64,000 bases of DNA from Desmodus rotundus (lineage: Eukaryota > Chordata > Mammalia > Chiroptera > Phyllostomidae): the NCBI RefSeq assembly GCF_022682495.2, contig NC_071388.1, positions 30,798,139 to 30,862,138 of the forward strand, in the 5' to 3' direction. The translations under genes and the position numbers were made by a program. This document shows positions 1 through 11,568 of the stretch, piece by piece; within the stretch, counting starts at the first letter, position 1; every line of letters starts with the position of its first letter. The notes under the pieces were generated by a model. The model searched no databases. It worked only from the letters and a program-made list of their open reading frames with translations, and was not told where the DNA came from.

Positions 1-498
1 GTTGGATAAGTGTATTGTAACTCAGGAATATAAGAGCCTGAACACGGGTGTAACTGGGGTGGGAGCTTAGCAAACTGTCTGTGAAGGGGAACTGAGAGTT
101 TTGAGCCATGAGTTCAAAACTGGATCAAGACAGCACTGTGAAATATTGCATCACAGTGCCACGTTCAAAGCCAAGGGCGCGTCTGTAATGTAGAAACTCT
201 CCCAATGGATTATAAAGATTTCTCTTCCTGTCTGCCTCTCCCATTAGACCTTAATCTCTTTTGTATCCTCCATACCTAGCAGTGACTTAAAGTGTTTAAT
301 TTCATTAAATGACTGAATTCAGTGTTTAAAATGTAAAGATAAATGATCAGTCTTGCATTAAATATTGCTTTGTTTAGAAGTAGGAGCATTTTTGTCTCTT
401 ATGATCTGCTTCTTTTTATTAAATAAGAGTTATATAATTCATGGCATTGGCTCCTTGCAAAGATGACATTAAATTCATTTTCATTTTCAGGCACTGTG

Positions 499-1073
499 TG
501 AGGGGGGGACCCAAAACACTGGAAATTTATTTATAAAAAATTGTGTATGTATTCTTATGTGTATACACTTCAATCACCTTCAAGGAACTCTCCTTCTGAT
601 GCAATAACACCTATCAAGACATTTTTTCCATGGCTCAAAACAGTTTCTGAACTCATCGATTTTGCTGCCTTTTGGTGCTTCTGCCATTTTTTTGTTTCAT
701 CTCTCCCACATTGGCAAGATATTTCTCTTTGAGGACTTTTTTCACCTGAAGAAACAAAAAAAACAGTTGCTGGGGGCGAGATCAGGTGAATAGGGAGGGT
801 GGCACACAGGGGGTCATGCTGGTTTTGGTCAAAAACCGCCGCACACTCAGTGCAGGGAGGGCAGGTGTGCTCATAATCACCCATCGGGAAATGGGCAAAT
901 GTGTTAAAAGAGTCTTCAAAAAAATTCACTGAAGTCAAACACAGCCTCTCACAACACCACCCACTAGTACACTGATACAGATGAGTTCCTAGAATACCAC
1001 CTAGTGGGGGAAGCCTGTACTACAAGGGGCCCACCCTCCAGAAGATAATTCTGTTTTTTGGGGTGATGCCCCC
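499..1073 (-). mobile_element. Internally deleted mariner-family DNA transposon
   Basis: The element has imperfect terminal inverted repeats: a G-rich start near 499-530 (GGGGGACCCAAAA) answered by the reverse complement of the segment near 1045-1073. A TA follows at 1074-1075. Between the ends, the minus strand encodes a decayed piece of transposase C-terminus, including an EGEFLEGD motif that corresponds to the GEYFEGD end of mariner transposases. At about 575 bp it is under half the usual 1.3 kb, so most of the transposase is missing. A second copy with the same layout is at 55112-55684. Family assignment is from the C-terminal motif and ends; the subfamily is not known. Confidence 0.75.
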
Positions 1074-2204
1074 TACTCCTTAACCTATATTTCTGTCTGA
1101 GCTACTTCTACCCCATTTCATAACATAGTTCTTGTTTTGCTTCAATGGTTACTTTTTATCCTTCTTTTAAACTTTTGGCTCAGTGATTTTATTATAGATA
1201 TGTTTCAGACAGTACACTGCCTAAAATTATCTTTGGAAGTAGATGAAATATAAATGTAATAAAACTAACTCTATTCAGGCCTAGATTTATCATCTGACTC
1301 CTTGCAAAAACATCACAGACAGTATTTTAAATCCCAGATGTGGCAGAAATACGAACCTACCATTCAGTTGGATGGTTTGCATATTGGTCCTTTGAAATCC
1401 CAGGTCTCGCTGCCAGTTCCAGGGCACGAGGGAGGCAGAGCATGACAGGTGAACAAAGACGAACCTCCACACCACAAGAGTGGGAAAACTGCCGAAAGCT
1501 TCCCAGAGCCTAGAGCCTGATGCTAAGCAGCTACATCATAAAGACAGGATATACATATGTGATTAATGGGAGTTGAGGGCAAGGCTGGGGTGAGAATCCA
1601 CAGTGGCATTTCCAGACCAAGGATAGGACATGGAGTAAGCCACAAACCCTGAATGAGACGGCTGGGGTTCAGAAATTCAGAAATTTCACTATCAGAAATT
1701 CAGGCTGAATACTGAATCCTAAGTAAATAGAAACAAATTCTGAGAGCTAGAATTCTGAATGCAAGGTGGAGGTGTTGTCCACAAGTATGGGCCGGAGTTA
1801 AGGTTAACATCTGAGTCAAAGGTAAGGAGACAAGCAGGAAAGGAGTTTGAACTCTGACATTGAAAGCTTTGCAGGGAACATCTCTTCAGTAACCATAAAA
1901 CAAGAATATAGACATTGAAGGAGAAATAAAGACCATACAGTCTTTATGCAAAGATCTCCTGGCCCCACAGTCTTGCTGGTTTGGGTGGATTGAGGCTACT
2001 GGGATAGGGGGCACTCCCAGGGAAACACAGGTCTCCTGAAAGCTTAGTCCTCTGGGTTGACATGTCATCAGGAGGCTGAGCAAACCTAGTGCATGCATTC
2101 TGTCTTCAAACAATTAACCCAGAGATTTGAACTCTAGATTCTAGGTAATTGCCATTTGAAAGTATTTTGGCTGTGTTCACTAGTAATAATAACTACTATG
2201 GTTT

Positions 2205-2310
2205 ATAAAATATCTCTAGTTCTTGCAACAATATTATGAGGATGATATCATTATTCTCATTTTAAAGGTACTGGAACTGGGGTTCACAGAGGTTAATATT
2301 ACGGGTTAGG
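2205..2310 (-). repeat. MIR SINE fragment
   Basis: The segment reads as the reverse complement of the MIR core: an ATTATGAGGATGATATCATTATTCTCATTTTAAAG-like stretch, then an 'aactg...cacagaggttaa' motif. It is diverged, as expected for a mammal-wide SINE. Confidence 0.55.
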
Positions 2311-2834
2311 AATCACAGACTTGGGTTCACAGCCCTACAGATTAATGCTGTGAAATCAGTGAACACCATCAGGAAGTGTGCTGAAGTATGTTTATAGTTT
2401 TTGAAGGAGAAGGGACAGATAGACAGTTGAATACATCTGCTATGTAACCCTTGCTGCGCTTTTCTTTTCAAGGCTATATGGTGTGATAATTTACAGTCTT
2501 ATTTCATCCCAAGTTTTGGAGCTTCAGAAGATCCTCTGTGTTCCCGCTTGGAAAATAAAAATTTGGCTCGTTCCATAGGTACCCAACTGGTTGGTCTGGG
2601 CTGTGGTGGGTTGGCCTTCTGTCTGGGCAGGAACACAAGTCAGACTCTTCAGGTTTCACAACAGAATGCCAACCTTGCTTCCCCAGTGTCTGGTGTCTAA
2701 ATCTTATGGCTCTCATTTTAATTGACAATCTAGAAATTCAGCACTACAGGCCTGTGTTAGAGGATTTGACTGTGAACTGAATGGGAGCCAACATTCATCT
2801 ACATCTCCCTTAAGGCATGTGATATACAGCGTGC

Positions 2835-2940
2835 ATAGCAGAAAGATCATAAGCCTTGGCACCAAAAAGCTCTAAGTTAGCATCTCTGCTTTGCACCTAC
2901 TAGCTGTGTGAACGTGGGCATGTTGTTAAATGATAACAAT
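2835..2940 (+). repeat. MIR SINE fragment
   Basis: It contains the MIR core motif CTACTAGCTGTGTGA followed by a diverged 'cgtgggcatgttgttaa' segment, preceded by a 'gcctt..caccaaaaagctctaagtt' arm. It lies head-to-head with the MIR that follows. Confidence 0.6.
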
Positions 2941-2949
2941 GGCTAATAG

Positions 2950-3130
2950 TATGGAGAGCTTGTTACCTATAGGGCACAGTGTTAAGCCCTTTATATTCAC
3001 TGTTTTATTTAAACCTAATACAACCGTGTGAGGCGGGTGCTATTGATATCACTGTGTCAGCAATGTTAAACAAATGAGACTTAGAAAGTTTAAGCAATTT
3101 AAGGAAGGTCACTCAGCATGCAAGTGTTAG
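2950..3130 (-). repeat. MIR SINE fragment
   Basis: Reverse-complement MIR: 'cacagtgttaagccctttat', 'aacctaatacaaccgtgtgaggcgggt', then 'aagcaatttaaggaaggtcactcagc' follow the order of the MIR consensus in the minus orientation. Confidence 0.6.
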
Positions 3131-3654
3131 ATCCTTTTGGGCATAGCTGATCCATTGAATCCACAGTGTTAAAACAAACACACACACACATGTCTATGCA
3201 AAAGTTAGGTATTTGTTTTTGAGGAAGGAAAAGGCACCATTTAAAATTTAAAAGGCTCATATCACAGGTTGTGTGGAGAATGTATTAGGCATACATGGAA
3301 TCAGGGAGAACTAGTCAAGAGAGTATTGCTTTAAAGTTGGACATGTGAGAGGTTCTAACACTTGGGATCAAGGAACTGAATGCCAGAAAGCTGCAATCTT
3401 TTTTCCTATCAGTTTTATTTTATGAAAAAAATCTTATCATGTAGACCATATAGATATTGTAGTTTGATTTTTTTAAGTTTTAAAATTAATTTTATCAAAG
3501 TCAATGAAATCATTTGAATATGCATTCTAAGTGCATGGGAATTTGCATCAAATTCTAAAATTTTTCTTATTATTTAATAACAATGCAAGGATTTGTGATA
3601 AAGTAAAAACAAATGGGTTCCAAGACTTATTCTTATTTGACATTGTTTAAAATG

Positions 3655-4105
3655 TGTCACCAGTAAATGAATGGAAAAAAAAACTATGGTATATTTACAC
3701 AATGGAATATTATGCAGCAGAAAGAAGGAACCCCTACCCTTCATGACAGCATGGATGGAACTAGAGAGCATTATGCTAAATGAAATAAGCCAGTTGGTGA
3801 AAGACAAATACCATATGATCTCACCTATAGGTGGAACCTAATCAACAAAACAAACAAGCAAGCAAAATATAACCAGGGGCATTGAAATAAAGAACAATCT
3901 GGCAGTAACCAGAGGGGAGGGGGGAGAGGGATAACAAGGGAAAATGGGGGAAGGTCCATCAAGGAACCTGTATAAAGGGCACATGGGCAAAGTCAAAGGG
4001 GTTGGGTTTGAGGGTGGGAGGTGGGGACGAGTGGGGCAGGGGGCCGTGGTGGGGTGAAGATGGAAACAACTGTACTTGAACAACAATAAAAAAATGTGAA
4101 TTTTT
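3655..4105 (+). mobile_element. LINE-1 3' end (end of ORF2 plus 3' UTR)
   Basis: The 5' part encodes the conserved C-terminal segment of L1 ORF2 (tatttacacaatggaatatt ... agcattatgctaaatgaaataagccag ... accatatgatctcacctata). A G-rich 3' UTR follows, ending in 'aacaacaataaaaaaa'. It is 5'-truncated, as most L1 copies are. The 3' UTR is closely similar to the copy at 6925-7672, so both belong to one subfamily that I infer to be bat-lineage. Confidence 0.85.
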
Positions 4106-5839
4106 TTAAAAGAAAGTTTTATATTGTGTGGTTTCATATTTACTAGAAGCCTTTGTCATGTGGTTCCTACCAAAAGAGATTCTTAGATTGTAAAACAACA
4201 GCAGGAAGAGCGCTTTGGCTGGTTCCGCTTTGCTGTGATCTCAGTGCCCACGTTCATTTAGTTCAGGGTGAATGAAGTATGTGACTCAAACGTTTAATAA
4301 TTGCAGTGGAAGGGCTTGATTGATTTTCTGCCTCTAACATATTCTGCCTTGTATGTTAGTAAAAATATTCAAGGTGTCAACATTTCTCTTGGATTCCAGT
4401 GAAAAGATTGCAAATTTATTTTTATACTAAGCCAATTAATTAGTTCTCTTTTGTCTGGAGAGAAGGTCCTGATTCCTGAAACTCACATTTTAAAAATTGT
4501 TTAAGTATGAAAACAGTCTAAAGTCAGCCTGGCCTTATTTCCAAAAGAAAATGATTTAATAATCTTCCTTATTTCTCATTATAACTTTTATGAGGCCCTG
4601 CGGTGTAAGCGCTACACTCTTTCATCTTAGTCTTTCCAGGAGACTAGAGACAGTTTGGCCAAGCACCATATCATATCCATATCAGAATAATGGATTAAAA
4701 CTAGAAAGAAAAATCGTGGATTAGGCCTCTGCAGCCCCACTCTGAATGTTGAAGCAGAATGTCCTGCTTTTTACACAGTTGATTAAGTCCATGGTGCAAT
4801 TTCAATTTGTGTTTAATCATCAAACTACAAAATTTAAGATATGGACGAATGGACCTTCTTCATTACAGTGACTGATGGATTTGCTAACCCTTCTACTTGT
4901 AGAAAGCATAAATTAATAAAGTACAGAATCTCAAATTCGGGAAGATACATACTGCATTCGAAGCAAAAATTATGAGATCAAGAATAATTGATAATCCATG
5001 TGGCCCATTAAAACAGGGCTCACTTAATGCAATACACTTTAAAATTGTATCCTTTTAAGTAGGCTAACCAGAATGTAGGCACCCTTTTTCACACTTTTAC
5101 AGCAAAACTGAGCAATTCCCTCAACCATCCCTGTCAGAGGACCTTGGACCGAGAGCACATGTTTAATGATGCTCAGACTAGCTATTGATTAAACACTGAC
5201 AATGTTCAGAGGAATTGAGAATCAAAAAGCCTCCCCCATGGCCAGCTCAGCCATGCTCACTTCTTAATAGATAGCAAAGGAGGATTCTAAATGAGACCTG
5301 CTGCCCTACTCATCCTCAGAACTCCACAGGCAGTAGGATTAATTTCTGCTTCACAGTCCTTTGGAACTCCCACGTCTAAAATGTCCAGAAACGAATACAG
5401 TTGTCCCTCCTTTTTTATTTCCTTGTTCCTCCTTTTTTGAAGAAAAAAATATTTCTTACATGAATAAAATGCATGTAATGATATTGCTTCAAATGTGAAT
5501 TAATGAAAGCTCACCCTTAATTCATACATAAAGAATAAGATAAAACCGGGGGAGATAATTCAGGTTGAATAGTCCCCCAAATCCAGCAAGCAGACAACAA
5601 AAAGGTTAAAATAAAAGAAAGGATAATAAATGAAAAAGAGAAAAGGGATTCAAAGCTAGGACTAATGCTCTCCCCGCCATTGCTGTGTTGAGTTGGTTGC
5701 TATCCAGAGGCTAAGATATTTTCAGGATATTCTTTTGCCGGAGTAGGAGATTGTGACATAGAACTGTGAAGCAAGGCTGTTTCTACACTTAAAAAAACGT
5801 GATTTTCAATGGTGGAACCACCCATCTATTTTACCTTCA

Positions 5840-6060
5840 ACAAACATTGATGGAACACCTGGAAGGTGTCAGGCACGTTGCTTGGTGCTTTCCTTTTTAA
5901 AGTCATTTAATCCCTCCAACAATCCTGTGAAATACTCATTATACTCTTTCTAAAGGTGCGAAAACTGAAGCTTAGAGGAATTAAATAAATCTCCTATTAT
6001 CAAACGATCGTAAATAGGCGAGACTACAGTCACGCTGCTAGAAACTGTCAGAGCGAGGAT
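5840..6060 (-). repeat. MIR SINE fragment
   Basis: The reverse-complement MIR order is visible: 'ggcacgttgcttggtgc', 'catttaatccctccaacaatcctgtgaaatac', 'gaaaactgaagcttagagg'. The distal part is degraded. Confidence 0.55.
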
Positions 6061-6259
6061 TGAAATACAGATATTTTGAATAATATTTTATTGAGCTAAT
6101 TACCATATGATAGCTTCCTTAGTTTAACAATGCGCACTTAATGAAAGGTTTTGCAGAAAAGCTTAGATTTTTTTTATCGTTGTTTGTTCTTTTACTGATT
6201 TTTTCTGGTTTCCTAAGGAATATATCTTTAGGGTAACAAAAAATTTGGAAGTACAAAAT

Positions 6260-6420
6260 AGTGTAAGCAAGGAGAGAATAAAGCAATCATATCCCCACCA
6301 CTGAGAAACAACTGTTGTTAACATTTGAGGTTATCTTCTCCCAGGCTTTTGTTTACCCTTTTTTTCTCCTCATAATTGAAACTGATACTTTTGTTACATT
6401 CATGTAACAGCACACACATC
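6260..6420 (-). repeat. Old L1-like remnant
   Basis: A stretch ending 'tgttgttaacatttgaggttatcttctcccaggctttt' resembles the antisense of old L1M 3' regions. A similar piece may lie at 7810-7960. Divergence is high and the boundaries are approximate. Confidence 0.35.
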
Positions 6421-6924
6421 TCCCTCCTTCCCTCTCTCCCTGTCTCTCCCCCGCCCCTCTCTTTCTCACACACACAATCCGAAAATATATTAAGCTAAAA
6501 CTGTTTGCAAAACGTACTTTAATGGTGGCAAATACCTTTTGATATATGTTTATACAAACATATATATCAGGGATACTATTTCACTTCTAAATAGTACTAA
6601 CATTAATATTTATTTACATATATTCTCTAGATATTTTATTGTGTTCTAGGCAAGATTTCAAGCTGAAGAATTAAAGTAAAAGAAATGATAAGAATGCACT
6701 TATTGTGAAAACATTTTCCAAATTTTAACACAATTTGTTGATCCAGTACCACTATATGATAGTTTCTGCCCTGTTCTGACATCAAATGTTATTGTCCCTT
6801 TCAGTCCTTATTAATTTGATAAGTGAAACCATGTATAGCCTTATACCCCTTTCATTAAGTTCAGATTCTAAAAAATATGTGTGTCATTAGCATTTCCTGT
6901 TATGAGTTTTGCTAATGTACTTTG

Positions 6925-7672
6925 TCTAATTATTTTGCAAATTAAAACCACAATGAGATACCACTTCACACTGGTCAGTATGACCATCATAAACAAATCA
7001 ACAAACAGCAAGTACTAGCAAGGTTGTGGAGAAAAGAGAACCCTAGTGCACTGTTGGTGGGAATGCAAACTGGTGCAGCCACTGTAGAAAACAGTATGGA
7101 GTTTCCTCCAAAAATTAAAAATGGAACTGCCTTTTCACCCAGCAATTCCACTGCTGGAATTACACCCTAAGAATCCTGAAACACCAATTCAAAAGAACTT
7201 ATATGCACCTCAATGTTCATAGCAGCACAATTTACAAGAGCCAAGTTCTGGAAACAGCCTAAGTGCCCATCAGTAAATGAGTGGATCAAAAGACTGTGGT
7301 ACATTTACACAATGGAATTCTACGCAGCAGAGAGAAAGAAGGAGCTCCTACCCTTTGCAACAGCATGGATGGAACTGGAGAGCATTATGCTAAGTGAAAT
7401 AAGCCAGGCGGTGAGGGACAAATACCATATGATCTCACCTATAGGTGGAACCTAATCAACAAAACAAGCAAGCAAAATATAACCAGAGACATTGAAATAA
7501 AGAACAACCTGACAGTAACCAGAGGGGATGGGGGAGGGAGATAATGGGGGAAAGAAGGGGAAGGGTCATCAAGGAACACGTATAAAGGGTGGGAGGTGGG
7601 GGTAGGTGGAGTGGGAGAAAGTGGTGGTGGGAAAATGGAGACAACTGTACTTGAACAACAATTAAAAAATGT
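6925..7672 (+). mobile_element. LINE-1 3' end (ORF2 C-terminus and 3' UTR)
   Basis: The segment begins inside ORF2 (accacaatgagataccactt ... ggttgtggagaaaagagaac) and runs through the usual order to the ORF2 terminus. An open frame of 80 codons at 7213-7455 reads the conserved end (AKFWKQPKCPSVNEWIK, then SISQAVRDKYHMISP-type residues). The G-rich 3' UTR ends in 'cttgaacaacaattaaaaaa'. It is 5'-truncated and has lost most of the 6-kb element. The good preservation suggests a younger insertion than the MIR and L2 copies around it. Confidence 0.88.
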
Positions 7673-7729
7673 TTCTGTTGAGAAATCAGAAAAAAAATCT
7701 TAAAAAGTAAATTGTGTATTTCATTTTTT

Positions 7730-7800
7730 AAATATATATAGTTATATATATTTATATATATTTATATATAGTATATATAAATATATACTATATATAGTTT
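7730..7800. repeat. AT-rich palindromic repeat
   Basis: The stretch is almost entirely A and T in runs of TATATA with short TTTATATATA units. Its right half (near 7765-7797) is self-complementary around TATATAAATATATA, so it could form a hairpin or cruciform. Confidence 0.8.
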
Positions 7801-8099
7801 ATAAAACAAGTGTAACAATTTTTGACATCCTGTTGCAAATATGTTGTCATAATTTTTTCTGAGTATAAAAGTAATATGTGTTTATAACAATTTAGAACAT
7901 ATAAATGAAAAAAGTTTTTATAAAGTTATCAACACCAGAGTTAACCAGTGTCAATATTTTTATTGTACTAGGTGGGAACTTGGGTACTGAGGACCCAAAA
8001 AATCTTTGGATCAGAAGGAGAGACAAATCTAACAGAGATCAATATACTTGTAGCCCTGTTGCTGTCTATCTATCAATCAATCAATCTTCCATTTGGTGT

Positions 8100-9330
8100 T
8101 AAGAGCTTTTGAATTAGGACACCCTCCCCTCCATTCTCAGCAAAAGTGGCTGTTCCTCAGTTCTCTGAAGTATAACAGTTGGAAAGCAGGGGTTTCCGAG
8201 GGAAAGAGTGATTGGAGGGCCCAGTGCCTGAATTCTAACAACACCGCACTTCAGCTGCCCTGATGTAGGTTGTGCCTGACGGGGGATTCTTCTCAGGGGC
8301 CCAGAGCTAGTGCAGAAGCAATTCTTTGCAGAAGGGCACTAAACACAAATTTTCTAGCTGGGACATCCAAGCAACTGTTCACGCAGAGGAACACTTCTGA
8401 CCTTCTATATGGCTAAAGTGCAATGACATTTCAACAAGGATTCTACAGATCTTTACTGGGAACTCGAGACTTGGAATGTTCCTGCACAATAGCCCAGTCT
8501 TGAGGCAAGGTATGGAAACTTGAGACCCTTTTAACAACCTGTAGGCTTCTCCGACGACCTTCTCACAGATGAGGGCAACTGTCTGGCGAAGGCCTTGGCC
8601 ACACACTACGTGCCGCCAACAGGACCAGACGCTGAGGAATCAGTGTGGTTCTGAAGGGAAAAAGTGGGTGGTGCTGCCAGAGAAGCTGCTGCAGTTTATG
8701 CCTGTCCCATGTAGACCTACCTGCTTTGTATACCAATCGGTGGGAACAGCTCCTTCAGGATTCTGGTTGCTTTTTTCCCTGGGAAAACTTGCAAGAGTAA
8801 AGTTAGCGAAACCACCTATAGTCCCCACCACTGCAGCAGTCTTGAGATGGAAACTCATGCTCAGCACCTTTCTCGTTACAGTTCTGGATTTCTGTCACAC
8901 TACTTCCATTGCCAGGCGTCCTAGGTAGGGCTTTTTGAGACGCAGACTCAGAGATGGGCATACAGGGTGTTTATTGAGGAGCGCTCTTGAGAACAACATG
9001 TGTGAGGGGTGACAGAAGTAGAATTGAGCAGATGGATGAGTTGAGCTGAGAGGCAGTTACAACTGGCCTCAGCTAGTTCTGTGGAAACTTCAGAGTTAGA
9101 ATAGCTTTTCAGATGGCCTCATCTTTGTACAACGGTGGTAGGACTTTGTACTCTTGCACTAGAGCTGTCATAAGATGCAGGGGATGTGACCTTGAACATG
9201 GTGCCTCTCCCAGCAAATGATACTTCTAGAGAAGGACTCAGCTGGAATCTGTCAGTGGCCAATACCCCTGGTAGCTGAAGGAATTATCATTTCAGTCCCA
9301 AAATGGAATCTGGGCAACACACTATAGTAT
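8100..9330. other. Unassigned 1.2-kb block, less AT-rich than its surroundings
   Basis: This block is visibly richer in G and C than the flanks. It carries overlapping short open frames on both strands (up to 119 codons at 8569-8928) with no family I recognise. A 'gtttattgaggagcgctc' phrase near 8970 recalls LTR-type repeats, but I cannot assign it. It may be an unrecognised LTR or other old repeat, or unique intronic sequence. Confidence 0.3.
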
Positions 9331-9399
9331 TTATCACAGGGGTTGAAAATGGCACCTCATTATTACTGTAACTTGATTTTTTGATGTCTATTAACAACG

Positions 9400-9990
9400 T
9401 GCATTTTTTCTTTTTGAATTACCTGCATACTTCATTTCTTTCTACCATTTTTTGATATAGATAATATATCAGTCACTTGGTTTTATCTTGTCACATGTTA
9501 CAAATATTTTTAATTTTTGTTTCTTAATATATCTTTAAATTTTATATAGCATAATGTATTTATGCTTATCTTTTACATTTCTTTTCCCATTTGAGTTTTA
9601 GAAGTCTTTTATCCAGCTTATAGTTAGATTCAGATAATTTTATTTGAGTTCTATAACTTTATTTTGTTAAATGTTTAATCCACTTGGAATGTATTTCTGT
9701 ATGTGGCATAAGGCAAGAACTTAAATTACGTGTGTTTTCTGGAGAGTTCAACAATTATCCTAGCACCTTTTTGAGTAATCCTTGTCACTTTTGATGACTC
9801 TATGCTTTTTTGTCATATATTAAGTTTAAGTTCTTTTACATACCAGTTCTTTTACTCTACACAATATTCTTTTTATCAATCAACCTCACTTATGTAGAAA
9901 ACACATTGCCTGAATTATTATAGTTTTATTTGTATGGTTTACTGCTGAGTTGAGCTAACCCACCAGAATGAACACGTTATTGATACACAA
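9400..9990 (-). repeat. Old LINE-1 remnant
   Basis: Phrases such as 'aatccacttggaatgtatttctgtatgtggcata', then 'caattatcctagcacctttttgagtaatcc' and 'actctatgc', follow the order of old L1 3' regions seen in the antisense direction. It is strongly diverged and the limits are approximate. Confidence 0.45.
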
Positions 9991-10469
9991 GAATATGAGT
10001 ATCTTACATACCTAAATTTTTACAGCTTTCTTGCTTATATGAACACATCTATATTTCTTCACTTCTGATCTTCAGTTTATGCATTTTTGTCATTTGGCAA
10101 ATTTTAAATACAATTTGAAAATGTCACACTCTTTTCTCTTTTTGTCCCCTCTTCTATTCCCTAGAGTCAATTTTTGAAAACAATAATTTAGCTCTGTGTT
10201 TCTTTTACAATTTCCTATATATTCTATTTCAGCCTGAACACCTGATACAGCATAAGTAAATATGTATCGAGTGTTGGAGAGAAAAAATTATTTCCTTTCT
10301 GTTTCAACTCCTTGGCTTTTGATTTCTTTACAAGTCATGTCTAGAATACTTTGCAGTGTGGTAAGAAAATATGAAAAAAGTGTTCAACACAGTTGAAAAT
10401 TTTGGAACTCATAAAATTTAAAAGCTAGATAGTCTTGTTTTTGCTTATTTGTTTTTATTCATTTACACA

Positions 10470-10640
10470 TGTACCAAGTGAAGTGCTGGCTACCTAATTT
10501 GCAGGGACAAATACAAAAAGGGGAAGGTGGGGTACCTGGTTCAAAAAGTATTAAGAATTTCAGCATGGAGATGGCCAAGCATTCAACCAAATGTGGGGCC
10601 TTTTTGCGACTGTGCGAGTTTAACGCCCACAAAGCTTCCC
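10470..10640. repeat. Unassigned old interspersed repeat
   Basis: The phrases 'atttgcagggacaaata', 'ttcaaaaagtattaagaatttcagcatgg' and 'ggggcctttttgcgactgtgc' resemble an old repeat common in mammalian genomes. I cannot name the family. Confidence 0.3.
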
Positions 10641-11432
10641 ATGAATGAACGCAACCCATACTTTGTGCTGGGCAGTGGTGTCACAGAAAGGAGGACTGGC
10701 AAGGCATTCATTGCCTTTGTGCAACTCACAGATTCAATGGAGATGAAAGAGGAAGAGTGAACATTTATATCCTTGAATAGTTCTCTATTACTGTCTCCAA
10801 TTCAGAATTGGTCTTAGAAATTTGATTACATTCATTTCCAATCCCCAACATAGCTTTTCAACTTCCATGTACCTGGATAATCATTTAGCAGAAATTGTTA
10901 AATGATCAGTGTGTGCAAGACACCCTACTATGAGCTAGGTGAAGATAAAATAAAATTAGAAACTTGTTTTTAACATTAAAAAAACCCATCCCCAATAAAG
11001 CAGTATAAAGACCCTTTATACAGGGTTTATTTTTCTTTCATATCTGTGGTGGGCATGTATGTGCTATGAATTGTAGCAGCAGCTGGAAATTTTCTTCTCA
11101 TTACTCTGACTCCCTGAAAGGATATTGTCCTCCAAATGTGAGAAGCCCTGTCACTAAAGGAAGAAATGCATCTTATTAGAAAGAGAGTGTTGTAGGGAAT
11201 AATAGTGTGGTTTGTCTTGAATTTGGGACTGATATATACATGATAGTTTTCTTTGGGGGAGAGGGAACAAGTCTAAATGCGCATATACTAGCCAAAGACC
11301 CTCAGGAGTAGGTAGGAAGTAGACAGAAATAGGCTTCCTTTGCCAATTGATTCCTCAGCATGCTAGTTATGCCCAAACAAGCAAAGGATTTTTTGACATC
11401 TGTTTGGTTTCTTGCCTCTTCCAGCATTCGAG

Positions 11433-11568
11433 CTGTCAGCTCTTGCTCTGTTAACAATGGGGGCTGCAAACCCCAGCATATTCAGATCACTAATGAACAC
11501 TGCTGGCCCTGGTGCCTTCCACCCCTCCAGCTGAAAGGAGATGGCAAACACCGAGAGAGGAAGTCACG
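11433..11568 (+). pseudogene. EGFEM1: Degenerate EGF-like exon
   Basis: After an AG at 11431-11432 the phase-1 frame reads VSSCSVNNGGCKPQHIQI, a typical EGF start (C-x3-NNGGC). The rest is damaged: the residue where the third cysteine should be is histidine, the spacing of the next cysteine pair is C-x3-C rather than C-x-C, and the position of the last cysteine reads arginine in DGKHR. A good donor (cacg/gtgagc) follows at 11569. The exon is 136 bases, not a multiple of three, unlike the intact exons. The acceptor choice is an inference: an AG at 11423-11424 is nearer to a pyrimidine tract but gives a different phase. This is probably a decayed EGF exon of the same gene; a chance match is possible. 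Confidence 0.5.

Larger units (their letters stand above)
1..11432. other. Non-coding flank or intron upstream of the first candidate exon
   Basis: I see no convincing exon here. There is no EGF cysteine pattern, no EMI-type motif and no signal peptide exon, and the short open frames have no recognisable protein content apart from transposon remnants. The stretch holds a mariner derivative, several MIR SINEs, two LINE-1 3' ends, an AT-rich palindromic repeat and an unassigned 1.2-kb block, each listed separately. If the gene is EGFEM1, this is probably an intron, because the EMI and signal peptide exons should lie further 5'. Confidence 0.5.

Noticed and set aside
570..938. 122-codon minus-strand open frame
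   Set aside because: It is part of the mariner derivative (decayed transposase C-terminus), not a host gene.
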